Source of the DNA: Streptosporangiaceae bacterium NEAU-GS5
GTDB lineage: Bacteria; Actinomycetota; Actinomycetes; Streptosporangiales; Streptosporangiaceae
NCBI GenBank assembly: GCA_017592665.1
Contig: JAGFNW010000017.1
Span: 1 to 64,000, forward strand
Length of the DNA stretch: 64,000 nucleotides
Direction of reading: 5' to 3'
The translations under genes and the position numbers were made by a program. Under the pieces are notes generated by a model. That model was not told where the DNA came from, did no database searches, and saw only the letters and a list, made by a program, of their open reading frames with translations. Of this stretch, positions 8,653 through 17,364 are shown piece by piece (position 1 is the first letter of the stretch; each line of letters begins with the position of its first letter).

Positions 8653-9676
8653 GGGTGCTCCTTCCTCGGAGGCTCCGGCTCAGCCGGGCCGACAGAGCGC
8701 GGTCCAGGCCGATGGCGGCGAGGATCAGCGCGCCGACGGCGGCCCGCTGCCAGAACGGGTTGACGCCCAGCGCCGGCAGCGCCGCGCCGATGGTCGTCAG
8801 CAGTACGGCCCCGAGCGCGGCGCCGTAGACCGAGCCGCTGCCGCCGAAGATCGCCACGCCGCCGACCACGACCGCGGCGACCACGTTGAGCTCGGCGCCG
8901 CTGCCCGCGTTGGCGTCGAGGGTGCCGAATCGGGCCGCGTAGAGGACGCCCGCGAGACCGGCGAGCGCCCCGCTGGCGACGAAGGCGGCGAACACGCGCT
9001 TGCCGACCGGGATGCCGAGGAGCCGGGCCGCGGCCGGGTCGGACCCGATGGCGTACAGCTCCCGCCCGCTGCGGTAGGACCGCAGGTAGTAGCCGACGAC
9101 GAGGACCACGGCGACCGCGAACAGGGTCAGCACCGGCACGCCGAGGATGTCGGCCGTGCCCATGCGGAGGAAGCCGGGCGGCATGTCGGCCGCGTTGATC
9201 TGGCGGCTGGTCGCCCACATGTAGTCGACGCCTCGGAAGACGTACAGCGTGCCGAGGGTGACGACCAGCGCGGGGACCCGGGCCGAGACGATCAGGCCGC
9301 CGTTGACCGCGCCGCAGACGGCCCCGAGGAGCGTCCCGGCCAGCAGCACGACGGCGATGGGCAGCTTCGGCATGGCGACGAACAGGTCGCCGGCCGCGAA
9401 GGCGCCGAGGCCCAGCACGGATCCGACGGACAGGTCGACGTTGCGGGTGATGACCACGACCGCCTGCCCGGCCGCCAGGATGGCGAGGATGGTCGCGCCG
9501 AGCAGCAGGTCCTTGATGCTCTGGCCGCTGAGGAAGCGCGAATTGACCACCGCCGTGACGCCGATCAGCAGCGCGAGGGCGAGCAGGATGCCGAGTTCGC
9601 GCACGACGAAGGCGCGGTGGGCGAGCCGGGCGCCGCTTCCCGTGGTCGCGGCCGGCTCGGCTTTCACGGCGGTCAC
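8645..9676 (-). CDS. rhaP: Rhamnose ABC transporter permease
   Basis: A 343-aa partner permease of the same BPD_transp_2 family, with [15 protein letters not shown] and [15 protein letters not shown] signatures and a 30-residue hydrophilic N-terminus. It presumably forms a heterodimeric channel with the next gene product. The GTG start at 9676 overlaps the rhaT TGA stop by 4 bases, which fixes the start and suggests coupling. Confidence 0.9.
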   Translation of the reverse strand: MTAVKAEPAATTGSGARLAHRAFVVRELGILLALALLIGVTAVVNSRFLSGQSIKDLLLGATILAILAAGQAVVVITRNVDLSVGSVLGLGAFAAGDLFVAMPKLPIAVVLLAGTLLGAVCGAVNGGLIVSARVPALVVTLGTLYVFRGVDYMWATSRQINAADMPPGFLRMGTADILGVPVLTLFAVAVVLVVGYYLRSYRSGRELYAIGSDPAAARLLGIPVGKRVFAAFVASGALAGLAGVLYAARFGTLDANAGSGAELNVVAAVVVGGVAIFGGSGSVYGAALGAVLLTTIGAALPALGVNPFWQRAAVGALILAAIGLDRALSARLSRSLRGRSTHA

Positions 9677-11172
9677 CGGCGGCCTCCCTGTCCTGTGGCG
9701 GCGAGCATCACCGACTCCTCGTCGGCGCGGTCGCGCGCGATGTCGGCGACCAGGCGGCCCTCGTGCATGACCAGGACCCGGTCGGCCATGCCGAGCACCT
9801 CGGGCAGCTCGCTCGAGACCATGAGGACCGCGACGCCCTCAGAGGCCAGCTCGGACAGCAGCCGGTGCACCTCGGCCTTGGTGCCCACATCGATCCCCCG
9901 GGTCGGCTCGTCGACGATCAGCACGCGGGGCCGCGTCGCCAGCCACTTGGCCAGCACGACCTTCTGCTGGTTGCCACCGGACAGCGTGGACACCGGGTCG
10001 CTCAGCCGGGCCGCCTTCACCTGGAGCCGCTCGGTCCAGATGGCCGCGGCGCGCCGCTCGGCGCCGCCGAACAGCAGGCCGAGCCTGGTCAGCGACCAGC
10101 GGCGGGGCAGGGTCGCGTTGCGCTCGACCGACAGCTCCATGACCAGGCCCTGCTGGCGGCGGTCCTCCGGCACGAGCGCGAGACCCGCCTCGATCGCCGC
10201 CGCCGGATCGCCGCGTGACAGCCGCCGGCCGTCCACCCGCACCTCGCCCGCGTCGTAGCGGTCGACGCCGAATACGGCCCGGCCGACCTCGCTTCGCCCG
10301 GCCCCGACCAGGCCCGCGAGCGCCACGATCTCGCCACCGCGCACGGTGAAGGAGACGTCCTCGAAGCTGCCCCGCCGAGTCAGCCCGCTGACCTCGAGGC
10401 GGGGCTCGCCCACGCGCGCGGCCGTCTTCGGATAGAGCGAGGAGACCGTGCGGCCGACCATGCGGCGCACGAGCTCGTCGACGGTGAGGTCGGCGACGGG
10501 GTCGGTGGAGACCCAGCGGCCGTCGCGCATGACGGTGATCCGCTGGCACAGCGCGAAGACCTCGTCGAAGCGGTGCGAGATGAACAGCACCGCGGTGCCG
10601 GAGTCGCGTAGCGAACGCGCGACGTTGAACAGCCGCTCGACCTCCACGCCCGACAGCGCGGCGGTCGGCTCGTCCATGATCAGGATCCGGGCGTCGAGCG
10701 AGAGCGCCTTGGCGATCTCGACGATCTGCTGGTCGGCGATGGACAGGCCGCGCGCGGGGCGGTCGGGGTCGAGGCGGACGCCGAGCCGTCCGAACAGCTC
10801 GACCGCGCGGGCCCGCATCTCGGCCACGTCGATGCGGCGCAGCGAGCGCTGGGGCTGGCGGCCGATGAAGATGTTCTCGGCGACGGTCAGGTCGGGGAAC
10901 AGGGTCGGCTCCTGATAGACCACCACGATCCCGGCGGCGCGGGCGTCGGCCGGGCCGCTCAGCACCAGCGGCCGGCCGTCCATGGTGATCGTGCCCTCGT
11001 CGGGGGCGTGCACGCCCGCGAGGATCTTGACGAGCGTGGACTTGCCCGCGCCGTTCTCTCCGACCAGCGCGTGCGCCTCGCCGCCGTGCAGCTCCAGGCG
11101 CACGCCGCTCAAGGCCGCGACAGCGCCGAACGACTTGCTCACACCGCTGAGGGCGAGGAGGGGTGCGGCCAC
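9673..11172 (-). CDS. rhaT: Rhamnose ABC transporter ATP-binding protein
   Basis: A 499-aa double-ATPase subunit of the sugar-importer type (RbsA/MglA/RhaT class). The first nucleotide-binding domain has Walker [10 protein letters not shown] and a Walker B region [13 protein letters not shown]. The second has a degenerate Walker A ([11 protein letters not shown]), [15 protein letters not shown] signature and [14 protein letters not shown], as is usual in this family. It is the first gene of the minus-strand rhamnose operon, starting at a GTG about 33 bases from the LacI-type palindrome. No strong ribosome binding site is visible. Confidence 0.92.
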   Translation of the reverse strand: MAAPLLALSGVSKSFGAVAALSGVRLELHGGEAHALVGENGAGKSTLVKILAGVHAPDEGTITMDGRPLVLSGPADARAAGIVVVYQEPTLFPDLTVAENIFIGRQPQRSLRRIDVAEMRARAVELFGRLGVRLDPDRPARGLSIADQQIVEIAKALSLDARILIMDEPTAALSGVEVERLFNVARSLRDSGTAVLFISHRFDEVFALCQRITVMRDGRWVSTDPVADLTVDELVRRMVGRTVSSLYPKTAARVGEPRLEVSGLTRRGSFEDVSFTVRGGEIVALAGLVGAGRSEVGRAVFGVDRYDAGEVRVDGRRLSRGDPAAAIEAGLALVPEDRRQQGLVMELSVERNATLPRRWSLTRLGLLFGGAERRAAAIWTERLQVKAARLSDPVSTLSGGNQQKVVLAKWLATRPRVLIVDEPTRGIDVGTKAEVHRLLSELASEGVAVLMVSSELPEVLGMADRVLVMHEGRLVADIARDRADEESVMLAATGQGGRR

Positions 11173-11204
11173 CAGATGAGCCCCATTTCGTCCGGGAGAG
11201 GTAT

Positions 11205-11230
11205 ATGAAACGTTTCATTGAATCGTTTAG
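11205..11230. promoter_or_regulatory. LacI-family operator for the divergent rhamnose promoters
   Basis: ATGAAACGTTTCAT at 11205-11218 is a perfect 14-bp palindrome with the central CG usual for LacI-family sites. A second, degenerate copy, TGAATCGTTTAG, follows at 11219-11230. It lies between the minus-strand transporter operon (start 11172) and the plus-strand LacI gene (start 11314), so one repressor could control both. The flanking sequence is much more AT-rich than the genes. Confidence 0.8.
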
Positions 11231-11313
11231 AGTGATAATAGGAGCGGATCCGATGGTCTTCAATGGGGTGTGTGCGGTTGACACGAATCAGTGACCTGGG
11301 CTGCTGAGGGCGC

Positions 11314-12342
11314 ATGGCGACGACCACGAACATCAAAGAGGTGGCCCGGCTCGCCGGCGTCTCGCTCGGAACCGTCAGCAACGTGCTCAACCAGCCCGAA
11401 CGGGTGTCGGAGGCGACCAGGAAACGGGTCCTCGACGCCATCGCCGAGCTCGGCTACGTGCGCAACGACTCGGCCCGGCAGCTGCGCGCCGGCCGCAGCC
11501 GCCAGATCGCCATCGTGGTGCTCGACGTGACCAACCCCTTCTTCACCGATGTCGTACGCGGCGCCGAGAACGCGGCCGAAGAACAGGGCGTCATGGTCGT
11601 CGTCTGCAACAGCGGCGAGGACGCCGACCGCGAGCGGCGCCACCTCGACCTGCTGGAAGAGCAGCGGGTCCGCGGCGTCCTGATCACCCCGGTGGACGAC
11701 GCGCCCGACTCCCGGCTGGAGAAGCTGATCAATCGCGGCACGCCGGTGGTCCTGGTGGACCGCGGCTCCGGCTGGCGCGACCGCTGCTCGGTGGCGGTCA
11801 ACGACGTGCTCGGCGGCCGCCTGGCCGGCGAGCACCTCATCGCCGGAGGCCACCGCCGGATCGCCTTCGTGGGCGGCCCCATGTCGATCCAGCAGGTCAC
11901 CGACCGCCACCAGGGCGTCAAGCTGGCCCTGGAAGGCGCCGGCGACCTGGAGGGTGCCGAGCTGACCACGGTCACCACGCCCACCCTCACGGTGGCCTCG
12001 GGGCGGGCCGCCGCCGCACAGATGGCCGACATGCCGGACGCCGGCCGGCCGACCGCCGTGTTCTGCGCCAACGACCTGATCGCGCTCGGGGTGCTGCAGG
12101 AGTTGACCCGCCGCGGCGTGCGGGTGCCGGCCGACATGGCGATCGTGGGCTACGACGACATCGAGTTCGCGGCGGCGGCCACCGTGCCGCTGTCGTCGGT
12201 GCGCCAGCCGCGCGAGCAGCTCGGCCGGACGGCCACCCAGCTGCTGCTCGAGGAGATCGAGTCCGGCGGCCGGCACGAGCACCGCCACGTCGTCTTCCAG
12301 CCCGATCTGGTCATCCGGGCCTCTTCGCATATTGAAACGTAA
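11314..12342 (+). CDS. LacI-family transcriptional regulator of the rhamnose operon
   Basis: A 342-aa repressor. Residues about 5-24 form the helix-turn-helix (NIKEVARLAGVSLGTVSNVL), followed by the hinge helix region and a periplasmic-binding-like effector domain (AIVVLDVTNPFF, VVLVDRG, VFCANDLIALGVL, VGYDDIEFA). It is transcribed away from the rhamnose operon, with a perfect palindrome between them, so it most likely represses both units and is released by rhamnose or a rhamnose metabolite. The effector is inferred from context only. Confidence 0.9.
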   Translation: MATTTNIKEVARLAGVSLGTVSNVLNQPERVSEATRKRVLDAIAELGYVRNDSARQLRAGRSRQIAIVVLDVTNPFFTDVVRGAENAAEEQGVMVVVCNSGEDADRERRHLDLLEEQRVRGVLITPVDDAPDSRLEKLINRGTPVVLVDRGSGWRDRCSVAVNDVLGGRLAGEHLIAGGHRRIAFVGGPMSIQQVTDRHQGVKLALEGAGDLEGAELTTVTTPTLTVASGRAAAAQMADMPDAGRPTAVFCANDLIALGVLQELTRRGVRVPADMAIVGYDDIEFAAAATVPLSSVRQPREQLGRTATQLLLEEIESGGRHEHRHVVFQPDLVIRASSHIET

Positions 12343-12346
12343 CAAT
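12331..12346. promoter_or_regulatory. Possible second LacI-type operator over the end of the regulator gene
   Basis: The sequence TGAAACGTAACA (12333-12344) matches the palindrome core at the head of the rhamnose operon in 10 of 12 positions and sits inside a 16-bp imperfect palindrome (ATTG...CAAT). It overlaps the stop codon of the LacI gene and precedes the small lipoprotein gene by about 30 bases. It may be chance, an auxiliary looping site, or an operator for the next gene. Confidence 0.4.
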
Positions 12347-12372
12347 TCGGCACGCTGGTCTACGCTGGCCGC

Positions 12373-12798
12373 GTGAAACGGGTCGCGGCGCTGTCAGCGC
12401 TCGCATTGATCGCCGGATGCGGCGTTTCCAGCGCGTCCCCGGACGTCGGCACGCCGTTCGCCGGGGGCGTCGGCAAGACGGTCGAGGTGCGGGTCACCAG
12501 CGGGCAGCGGTTCTCGCTGAGCGTGCCCGACAACGACTCGGTCGGCGACGACTGGGAGGTCGCGACCAAGCCCGACCCCGGCGTCGCCGCGTTCGTCAGC
12601 GAGGAGTACGCCGGGGATCCCGACTCGAAGGGGCCCGGCTCGGGCGGCACCGGCTACTACGTCTACACGGCGAAGAACCCGGGCACGACCTCGGTCGTCC
12701 TCTACAACTGCTGGCGCTGCGGGCCCGCCAAGACCCCGAAGGACGACTTCGATCGCGCCCACTCCGGCGACGCCACGTTCCACATCATCGTCACCTAG
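12373..12798 (+). CDS. Small lipoprotein, chagasin/I42-inhibitor-like
   Basis: A 141-aa secreted lipoprotein: short signal peptide with lipobox Cys at about residue 16 (LIAGC). The mature part looks like a small beta-sandwich: VEVRVTSGQRFSLSVPDN, then GTGYYVYTAKNPGTTSVVLYN, which resembles the strand pattern of chagasin-type (MEROPS I42) protease inhibitors. The usual NPTTGY inhibitory loop is not recognisable (VGDDWEV is at that place), so inhibitor activity is doubtful. Two further Cys residues lie in CWRCG. GTG start. It follows the LacI gene by 30 bases and overlaps the convergent tspO gene by 8. Confidence 0.65.
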   Translation: MKRVAALSALALIAGCGVSSASPDVGTPFAGGVGKTVEVRVTSGQRFSLSVPDNDSVGDDWEVATKPDPGVAAFVSEEYAGDPDSKGPGSGGTGYYVYTAKNPGTTSVVLYNCWRCGPAKTPKDDFDRAHSGDATFHIIVT

Positions 12799-13339
12799 GG
12801 TTGCGGGCGGCGATCGCGCCGTTGAGGGCGGTGGCGAAGCCCGTCCAGGCGGCGTACGGGAGCAGCGCCAGGCCGGCGCGGCGGTCTACGCGGGCGAAGC
12901 GGCGCACGAGCGCGAGCGTGGAGACGTTGAGCAGGGCGATCTCGGCGAGCGCCAGGCGTGGACTGCGGGCTCGGAAGAACAGCGGCGTCCACGCGGCGTT
13001 GAGCGCGAGGTTCACGCCAAGGGCGCGGATCAGTCCGCTCCTGGCCGGCTTCGCCTCACCCGTCCAGGCCGCCGCGTCGCGCGCCCTTTCCCCGGCGGGC
13101 GCGGCCCGCGCAGACGTGTCGGCGGCGGTCAGCGCCCGTGCCCCCGCGTAGGCGATCAGCGCGTACAAGGGCGTCCAGACGAGGCCGAACGCCTGGGGCG
13201 GCGGCTGCCAGGCGGGCTTGCGCAGGCCCTCGTACCAGTCGGAGCGCGGGTCGGTGGCGAGGCCACCTGCCACCGCGGTGGCCGTGACGGCGGCGGCCGT
13301 GCCCAGCAGGTTTCGGCCGAACGTGCTCTTCAGTCCCAT
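12791..13339 (-). CDS. TspO/MBR-family membrane protein
   Basis: A 182-aa integral membrane protein of the TspO/peripheral benzodiazepine receptor family, which binds porphyrins and similar ligands. Family features are the KPAWQPPPQAFGLVWTPLY segment after the first membrane helix, and NLALNAAWTPLFF and YAAWTGFATALN near the C-terminus. An insert of about 35 Ala/Arg-rich residues lies between the second and third helices, making it longer than the usual 150-160 aa. It overlaps the end of the upstream LysR gene by 10 bases. Confidence 0.88.
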   Translation of the reverse strand: MGLKSTFGRNLLGTAAAVTATAVAGGLATDPRSDWYEGLRKPAWQPPPQAFGLVWTPLYALIAYAGARALTAADTSARAAPAGERARDAAAWTGEAKPARSGLIRALGVNLALNAAWTPLFFRARSPRLALAEIALLNVSTLALVRRFARVDRRAGLALLPYAAWTGFATALNGAIAARNPR

Positions 13340-14235
13340 GCCTGCCCCCTACCCCGGTCCAGCGCGTCCATGGCGTCCCGCAGATGCCCTACCAGGGTCG
13401 TCGCGGCCGGGATCCGCTCGGGCGTGGCGTGCTGCATGATCACGTAGATGCCCCGGCGCGGCGGGTCGGCCAGCCGTACGGGTGTCACATCGCGCCGCAT
13501 GGAAGCCGACAGGACGCCGGGGACGAGCGCGATGGCGTGGCCGCCGGCCACCAGCGCCATCTTCCCCATCAGGTCGGCCGCGGCGAAGTCGACGCGCGCC
13601 GAGTGACCGGCACGCGCCATGCTCTGCCGCAGCAGCGCCGCCGACCCGTCGTTGTCCTCCACCCACGTGTCCGCGGCGAGCTGTCCGATCTCGACGATGT
13701 CCCGCCCGGCCGCCGGATGGCCCGGCGGCACGATCACGCACATCTCATCGATCCCGATGAGTTCCCGTACAAGCCGGGCGTCGTCCGGCAGCCCGGGCGG
13801 CGCGTCGGTGACCGCGGCCACGTCCAGCTCGCCGCCGGTCGTCATCGCATGCAGTTGCGGGGTCAGCGCCGGCTGCAACGTCCACGGCGTGACCAGCCGG
13901 CGGAGCGCGGCCGGGACGATGCCCGCCGCCGTCGACGGCGTCGCGCCGACCGCGAGCGGCGTGGCCGGGGCGTCGTCGCGGGCCTCCTTCGCGGCGCGTA
14001 CGGCACGCGCCGCCGCGTTGACGGCGACCCGCGCGTGCTGCCGGAACGCCTCCCCCGCCGCCGTCGGGACCATTCCACGCGAGTGGCGCTCCAGCAGCCG
14101 GACCCCGACCTCCCGCTCAAGGGCCGTCATCTGCCGGGACAGCGCGGATTGGGTGTAGCCGAGTTCGGCCGCGGCCGCGGAGACCGACCCCAACCGGCAC
14201 ACCTCGAGGTAGGCCTGCCACGAATCGAAGGACAT
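13330..14235 (-). CDS. LysR-family transcriptional regulator
   Basis: About 301 aa from the ATG at 14235. The N-terminal winged helix-turn-helix is typical (WQAYLEVCRLGSVSAAAAELGYTQSALSRQMTALEREVG). The rest is a substrate-binding-like effector domain. It is divergent from the dehydrogenase-fusion gene and overlaps tspO downstream, so it probably controls one or both. The intergenic stretch carries repeated TATGCG half-sites suited to a LysR tetramer. Confidence 0.88.
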   Translation of the reverse strand: MSFDSWQAYLEVCRLGSVSAAAAELGYTQSALSRQMTALEREVGVRLLERHSRGMVPTAAGEAFRQHARVAVNAAARAVRAAKEARDDAPATPLAVGATPSTAAGIVPAALRRLVTPWTLQPALTPQLHAMTTGGELDVAAVTDAPPGLPDDARLVRELIGIDEMCVIVPPGHPAAGRDIVEIGQLAADTWVEDNDGSAALLRQSMARAGHSARVDFAAADLMGKMALVAGGHAIALVPGVLSASMRRDVTPVRLADPPRRGIYVIMQHATPERIPAATTLVGHLRDAMDALDRGRGQAWD

Positions 14236-14243
14236 CGGCCAAG

Positions 14244-14280
14244 TATGCGATATCCGCATAACTGGCATGCGAGATATGCG
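14244..14280. promoter_or_regulatory. LysR-type binding region between divergent genes
   Basis: TATGCG-N5-CGCATA (14244-14260) is a perfect inverted repeat of the T-N11-A kind. A further GCATGC (14265-14270) and TATGCG (14275-14280) follow at helical spacing. Placement between the LysR start and the divergent dehydrogenase start fits autoregulation plus activation. Confidence 0.6.
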
Positions 14281-14306
14281 TTTGCGGACAAGCGCCTCAT
14301 GTCGGA

Positions 14307-15515
14307 ATGCTGATCCTCATGGCGAATTCTTCTGAGCGTTCCGTGACGGTGCTGGGGCTCGGCCGGATGGGCGGCGCGATGGCGCGGCGCCTGACCGAGG
14401 AGGGATGGGCCGTCACCGGCTGGACGCGGTCCGGCCGGAGCGTTCCCGGCGTGGAAACGGCCGCCGACCCGGCCGCCGCGGTGAAGGGTGGCGGCACGGT
14501 CGTGCTGAGCCTCTTCGACGGCCCGGCATGCGCCGAGGTCCTCGCCGCGTGCGGCGACATGTCCGGCACGCTGGTGATCAACACCAGCACGGTCTCCCCG
14601 GCGGAGGCCGCCACGCTGGCCGAGGCGGCTCGCGCCGACTACGTCCACGCGCCCGTCCTCGGGTCGGTGCCCGCGGTGACCGCCGGGACCCTGACGATCC
14701 TCGCCGGAGGTCCGGCCGAGGCCGTCGGCCGGGCCCGGCCGCCGCTGTCCGCGCTCGGCGACGTGCTGCACGTGGGCGAGGCGGCCGACGCCGCCGCGCT
14801 GAAGCTCGTGTCCAACGGCGCGCTCGCGAGCGTGCTGCTCGGCGTCAGGGACGCCCGCCGCCACGCCGCCGAACTGGGCCAGGATCCGGCGCGCACGCTC
14901 GACGTGCTCGAACGCGGCGCCCTCGGCGGCCTCGTCCGCGCCAAGCGGGCCGTTCTCGACGGCGCGGCCGCGCATGCCGAGTTCACGATCCGGGCGCTGG
15001 CCAAGGACGTGGCACTGCTGGCCGCCGGATCGCCGTCCGCCGCGCCCGTCTCGCGGCGGGTTCACCAGTCGCTTGCGACGGCGCGCCCCGATGACGACAT
15101 CGCCGTGGTGTGCCACCCGGACGTCCGGTCGTTCGGCGACCGGCTCACGGTGGCGGATACGGTCGCCGTGCCGGGCGAGGTCCTCGCTCCTCTCAGGGCG
15201 TACGCCCGGGGTCATGCCACCGGCGATCCGCGGCACTTCCGTGCGGCGTTCCTGTCGACGGCGCACGTCGAGGGGATCCGCGACGGCGCGTACGTCTCGT
15301 GGGACCTCGACGCGTACTGCGGGCTGTTCGCCGGCCGCCCCGCGCCCGACGAGGCCACCAGGCGGCGCCACATCTCACAGGTGGACGCGCACGGGACGGT
15401 CGGGACCGCCACGATGACGCTGTGGCACGGCCCCGACCTGTTCACGGACGTGTTCGTGCTGGCGCGGGTGGACGGCGAGTGGCGGATCGCCAACAAGGCC
15501 TATCACCGGGCCTGA
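14307..15515 (+). CDS. 6PGDH/HIBADH-like dehydrogenase fused to a C-terminal NTF2/lumazine-binding-like domain
   Basis: A 402-aa fusion. Residues about 12-165 form a Rossmann domain of the beta-hydroxyacid dehydrogenase family (VTVLGLGRMGGAMA, then INTSTVSPAEA). About 166-270 are the helical C-terminal half with the family Lys region (LKLVSNGA). About 290-402 resemble the 'putative lumazine-binding' NTF2-like family (GHATGDPRHFRAAF, GLFAGRPAPDE, DLFTDVFVLARVDGEWRIANKAYH). Such small domains often bind or isomerise aromatic or polyketide substrates. A second ATG at 14319 may be the true start, since neither has a clear ribosome site. The substrate is unknown; the LysR gene divergent to it is the likely regulator. 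Confidence 0.75.
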   Translation: MLILMANSSERSVTVLGLGRMGGAMARRLTEEGWAVTGWTRSGRSVPGVETAADPAAAVKGGGTVVLSLFDGPACAEVLAACGDMSGTLVINTSTVSPAEAATLAEAARADYVHAPVLGSVPAVTAGTLTILAGGPAEAVGRARPPLSALGDVLHVGEAADAAALKLVSNGALASVLLGVRDARRHAAELGQDPARTLDVLERGALGGLVRAKRAVLDGAAAHAEFTIRALAKDVALLAAGSPSAAPVSRRVHQSLATARPDDDIAVVCHPDVRSFGDRLTVADTVAVPGEVLAPLRAYARGHATGDPRHFRAAFLSTAHVEGIRDGAYVSWDLDAYCGLFAGRPAPDEATRRRHISQVDAHGTVGTATMTLWHGPDLFTDVFVLARVDGEWRIANKAYHRA

Positions 15516-15585
15516 CCCCCACGCCGCCGACGCACCCGCCCGCCGAGGTTGGGCCGCGGCACGCTGAGATGGGACACTGCGTGCC

Positions 15586-17176
15586 GTGCCGATCACGCGA
15601 CGTCGTTCCCGGTGGGCGAGGCGGCCGCTGATCGGCCTGGTGGCGGTGGTGTCAGGCGCGGCCGCGGTCGTCGCGGCGCTGCTGCTCGGCGCCGACGGCG
15701 AGCTGATCAGCGCCGTGATCGCGGTGGCCGCGTTCGCCCAGCCGCTGGTGTGGGATCTGTGGCGGCGCCGGCATCAGCGGCCTTCGGCGACCGCGCCGAC
15801 CGGCCGCGCGTGGCACCGCTGCCGGGCATGGCCCGTGTCGGGCCGTCGAAGCTGAACGCGGGCGGCCGGGCCGAGTTGCTGGCGATCTACGGCGGGCTCG
15901 GCTCGGGGCGGATCCTGCTCATGGGCGGGCCGGGCGCCGGCAAGTCCAGTGCCGCGATCATGCTGCTCCTCGACGCCCTGAACCATCGTAAGAACGTGGC
16001 CGATCCGGCAAGGCGCGCTCGCGTGCCGGTTCCCGTGCTGCTGACGCTGTCCGGCTGGAATCCGCTCGACCTCACGGTCACCGCGTGGGCGGCGCTGGTG
16101 ACCGGTTACGCCGCGGCCGGGCTCGACCAGGCCGCCGCCGAGGCGCTGATCGAGGCCGGCCGTACGGCCCTGCTGCTCGACGGCCTCGACGACCTCCACG
16201 AGGACCTGCGCCCGGTGGCGCTCCGCGCGCTGCGCGAGCAGGCCGCCGGACGGCTCGTCCTGATCTCCCGCAGTCAGGAGCTCGCCGACGCGGTGGCCGA
16301 GGGGCACCTGCCCGGCGCCGCCCCGCTGGAACTGCGGCCGCTCACGCCCGCGCAGGCCGCCGACTGCCTGGCCCGGGCCCGGCTCCGGCCGGACGCGCCC
16401 TGGCGGCCGCGGTGGGCCTGCCGGCCGGGCTCGCCGCCGGCCCGTGGGCCGGGCTGGTGTTCGCGCTGGCAGGCGGGGCCGGAGCCGGGGCGGCGGTGCT
16501 GCGGCGAGCCGGGCGGGTCAAGGAGCCGCAGCATCCGGGCCGCATCCGCTGGACCGCGTTCGCCTCACAGCAGCCGATCACGTTCGGCCTCGCGGTCGGG
16601 ATCGCGACCGGGCTCACCGCCGGATTCCAGGCCGGGCCCGCGGCCGGGCTGCGCGGCGGCGTGGCGACCACACTCGCAGCGGGGCTGCTGGCCCGGCTCG
16701 CCTACGCGCTGGCGGCGCAGCGCGACGCCGCCGCTCCGCGCCCGGCCATCGATCCGCTCACTCTGTCGGGCCCGCTCGCCTGCCGCCGCCTCGACCAGCG
16801 GCTCAGCCTCACGGCGGGGCTCTGCGCCGGGGTCGTGACGGCGCTCACCGTCGGATTCGCTGCCCTCGCCGCCGTTGGCCCGAGCGGGGCGCTCTCGGGG
16901 CTGCCGGCCGGGATCGCGGTGGCCCTTTCCGGCCTGCTCGACTCCGCGTGGTGCCCCGCGTTCTTCGCGTCCGTCCAGATCCGCCGGGCCGGCAATGGGC
17001 CGCTGCGGATGATGCGCTTCCTGGAAGACGCCCGCGCCCGCGGAGTCCTGCGTACGGCCGGGCCCGTCTACCAGTTCCGGCACGCTCGCCTCCAGGACCG
17101 CCTGGCCCGCGACGAAGAGCCTGATCAAGGGCGGACGAGGGCCGTGAGCGCCGCGCGGTCGGCCGTCGCGCGGTAG
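15586..17176 (+). pseudogene. Broken NACHT-type NTPase membrane gene
   Basis: Three consecutive pieces in three frames make one recognisable protein. Frame A (15586 to about 15830) encodes an N-terminus with two membrane segments and WDLWRRR. Frame B (about 15830 to 16390) encodes an NTPase with Walker A GGPGAGKSS, ALLLDGLDDL (Walker B-like) and VLISRSQELADAV. Frame C (about 16400 to 17176) encodes Gly/Ala-rich membrane segments and the C-terminal VYQFRHARLQDRLA typical of actinobacterial NACHT proteins. The helical lid domain normally found after the NTPase seems deleted at the second junction. Two frameshifts plus a deletion point to a decayed gene rather than a sequencing slip, but resequencing would decide. 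Confidence 0.7.
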
Positions 17177-17364
17177 CCGTCGAGGGCGCGCAGCGCTCGA
17201 AATCCCCTGTGATGGCGAAACCTCCCCTTATGTCGCCTCATGTGGGAAAACCCGGGAAAACGGAACGCGACAAAGGTCTTCTCACCTATGGCAAGTCGTG
17301 TCATTTTCATCTTCTGAAATCAATACAGGCTCCCGGCGCGGGGGCTTCCTCGCGAAGGAGCGTC
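17177..17364 (+). promoter_or_regulatory. AT-richer leader upstream of the condensation-protein gene
   Basis: This 188-base stretch is clearly lower in GC than its surroundings and contains GGAAAACCCGGGAAAAC and GGAAC elements that could belong to a promoter. It ends in a strong GAAGGAG ribosome binding site (17354-17360). I see no convincing small gene on either strand. Confidence 0.4.

Noticed and set aside
17125-17310. Small minus-strand frame of 61 codons between the NACHT remnant and the condensation gene
   Set aside because: No ribosome site, it overlaps the NACHT remnant, and its composition follows the opposite strand.
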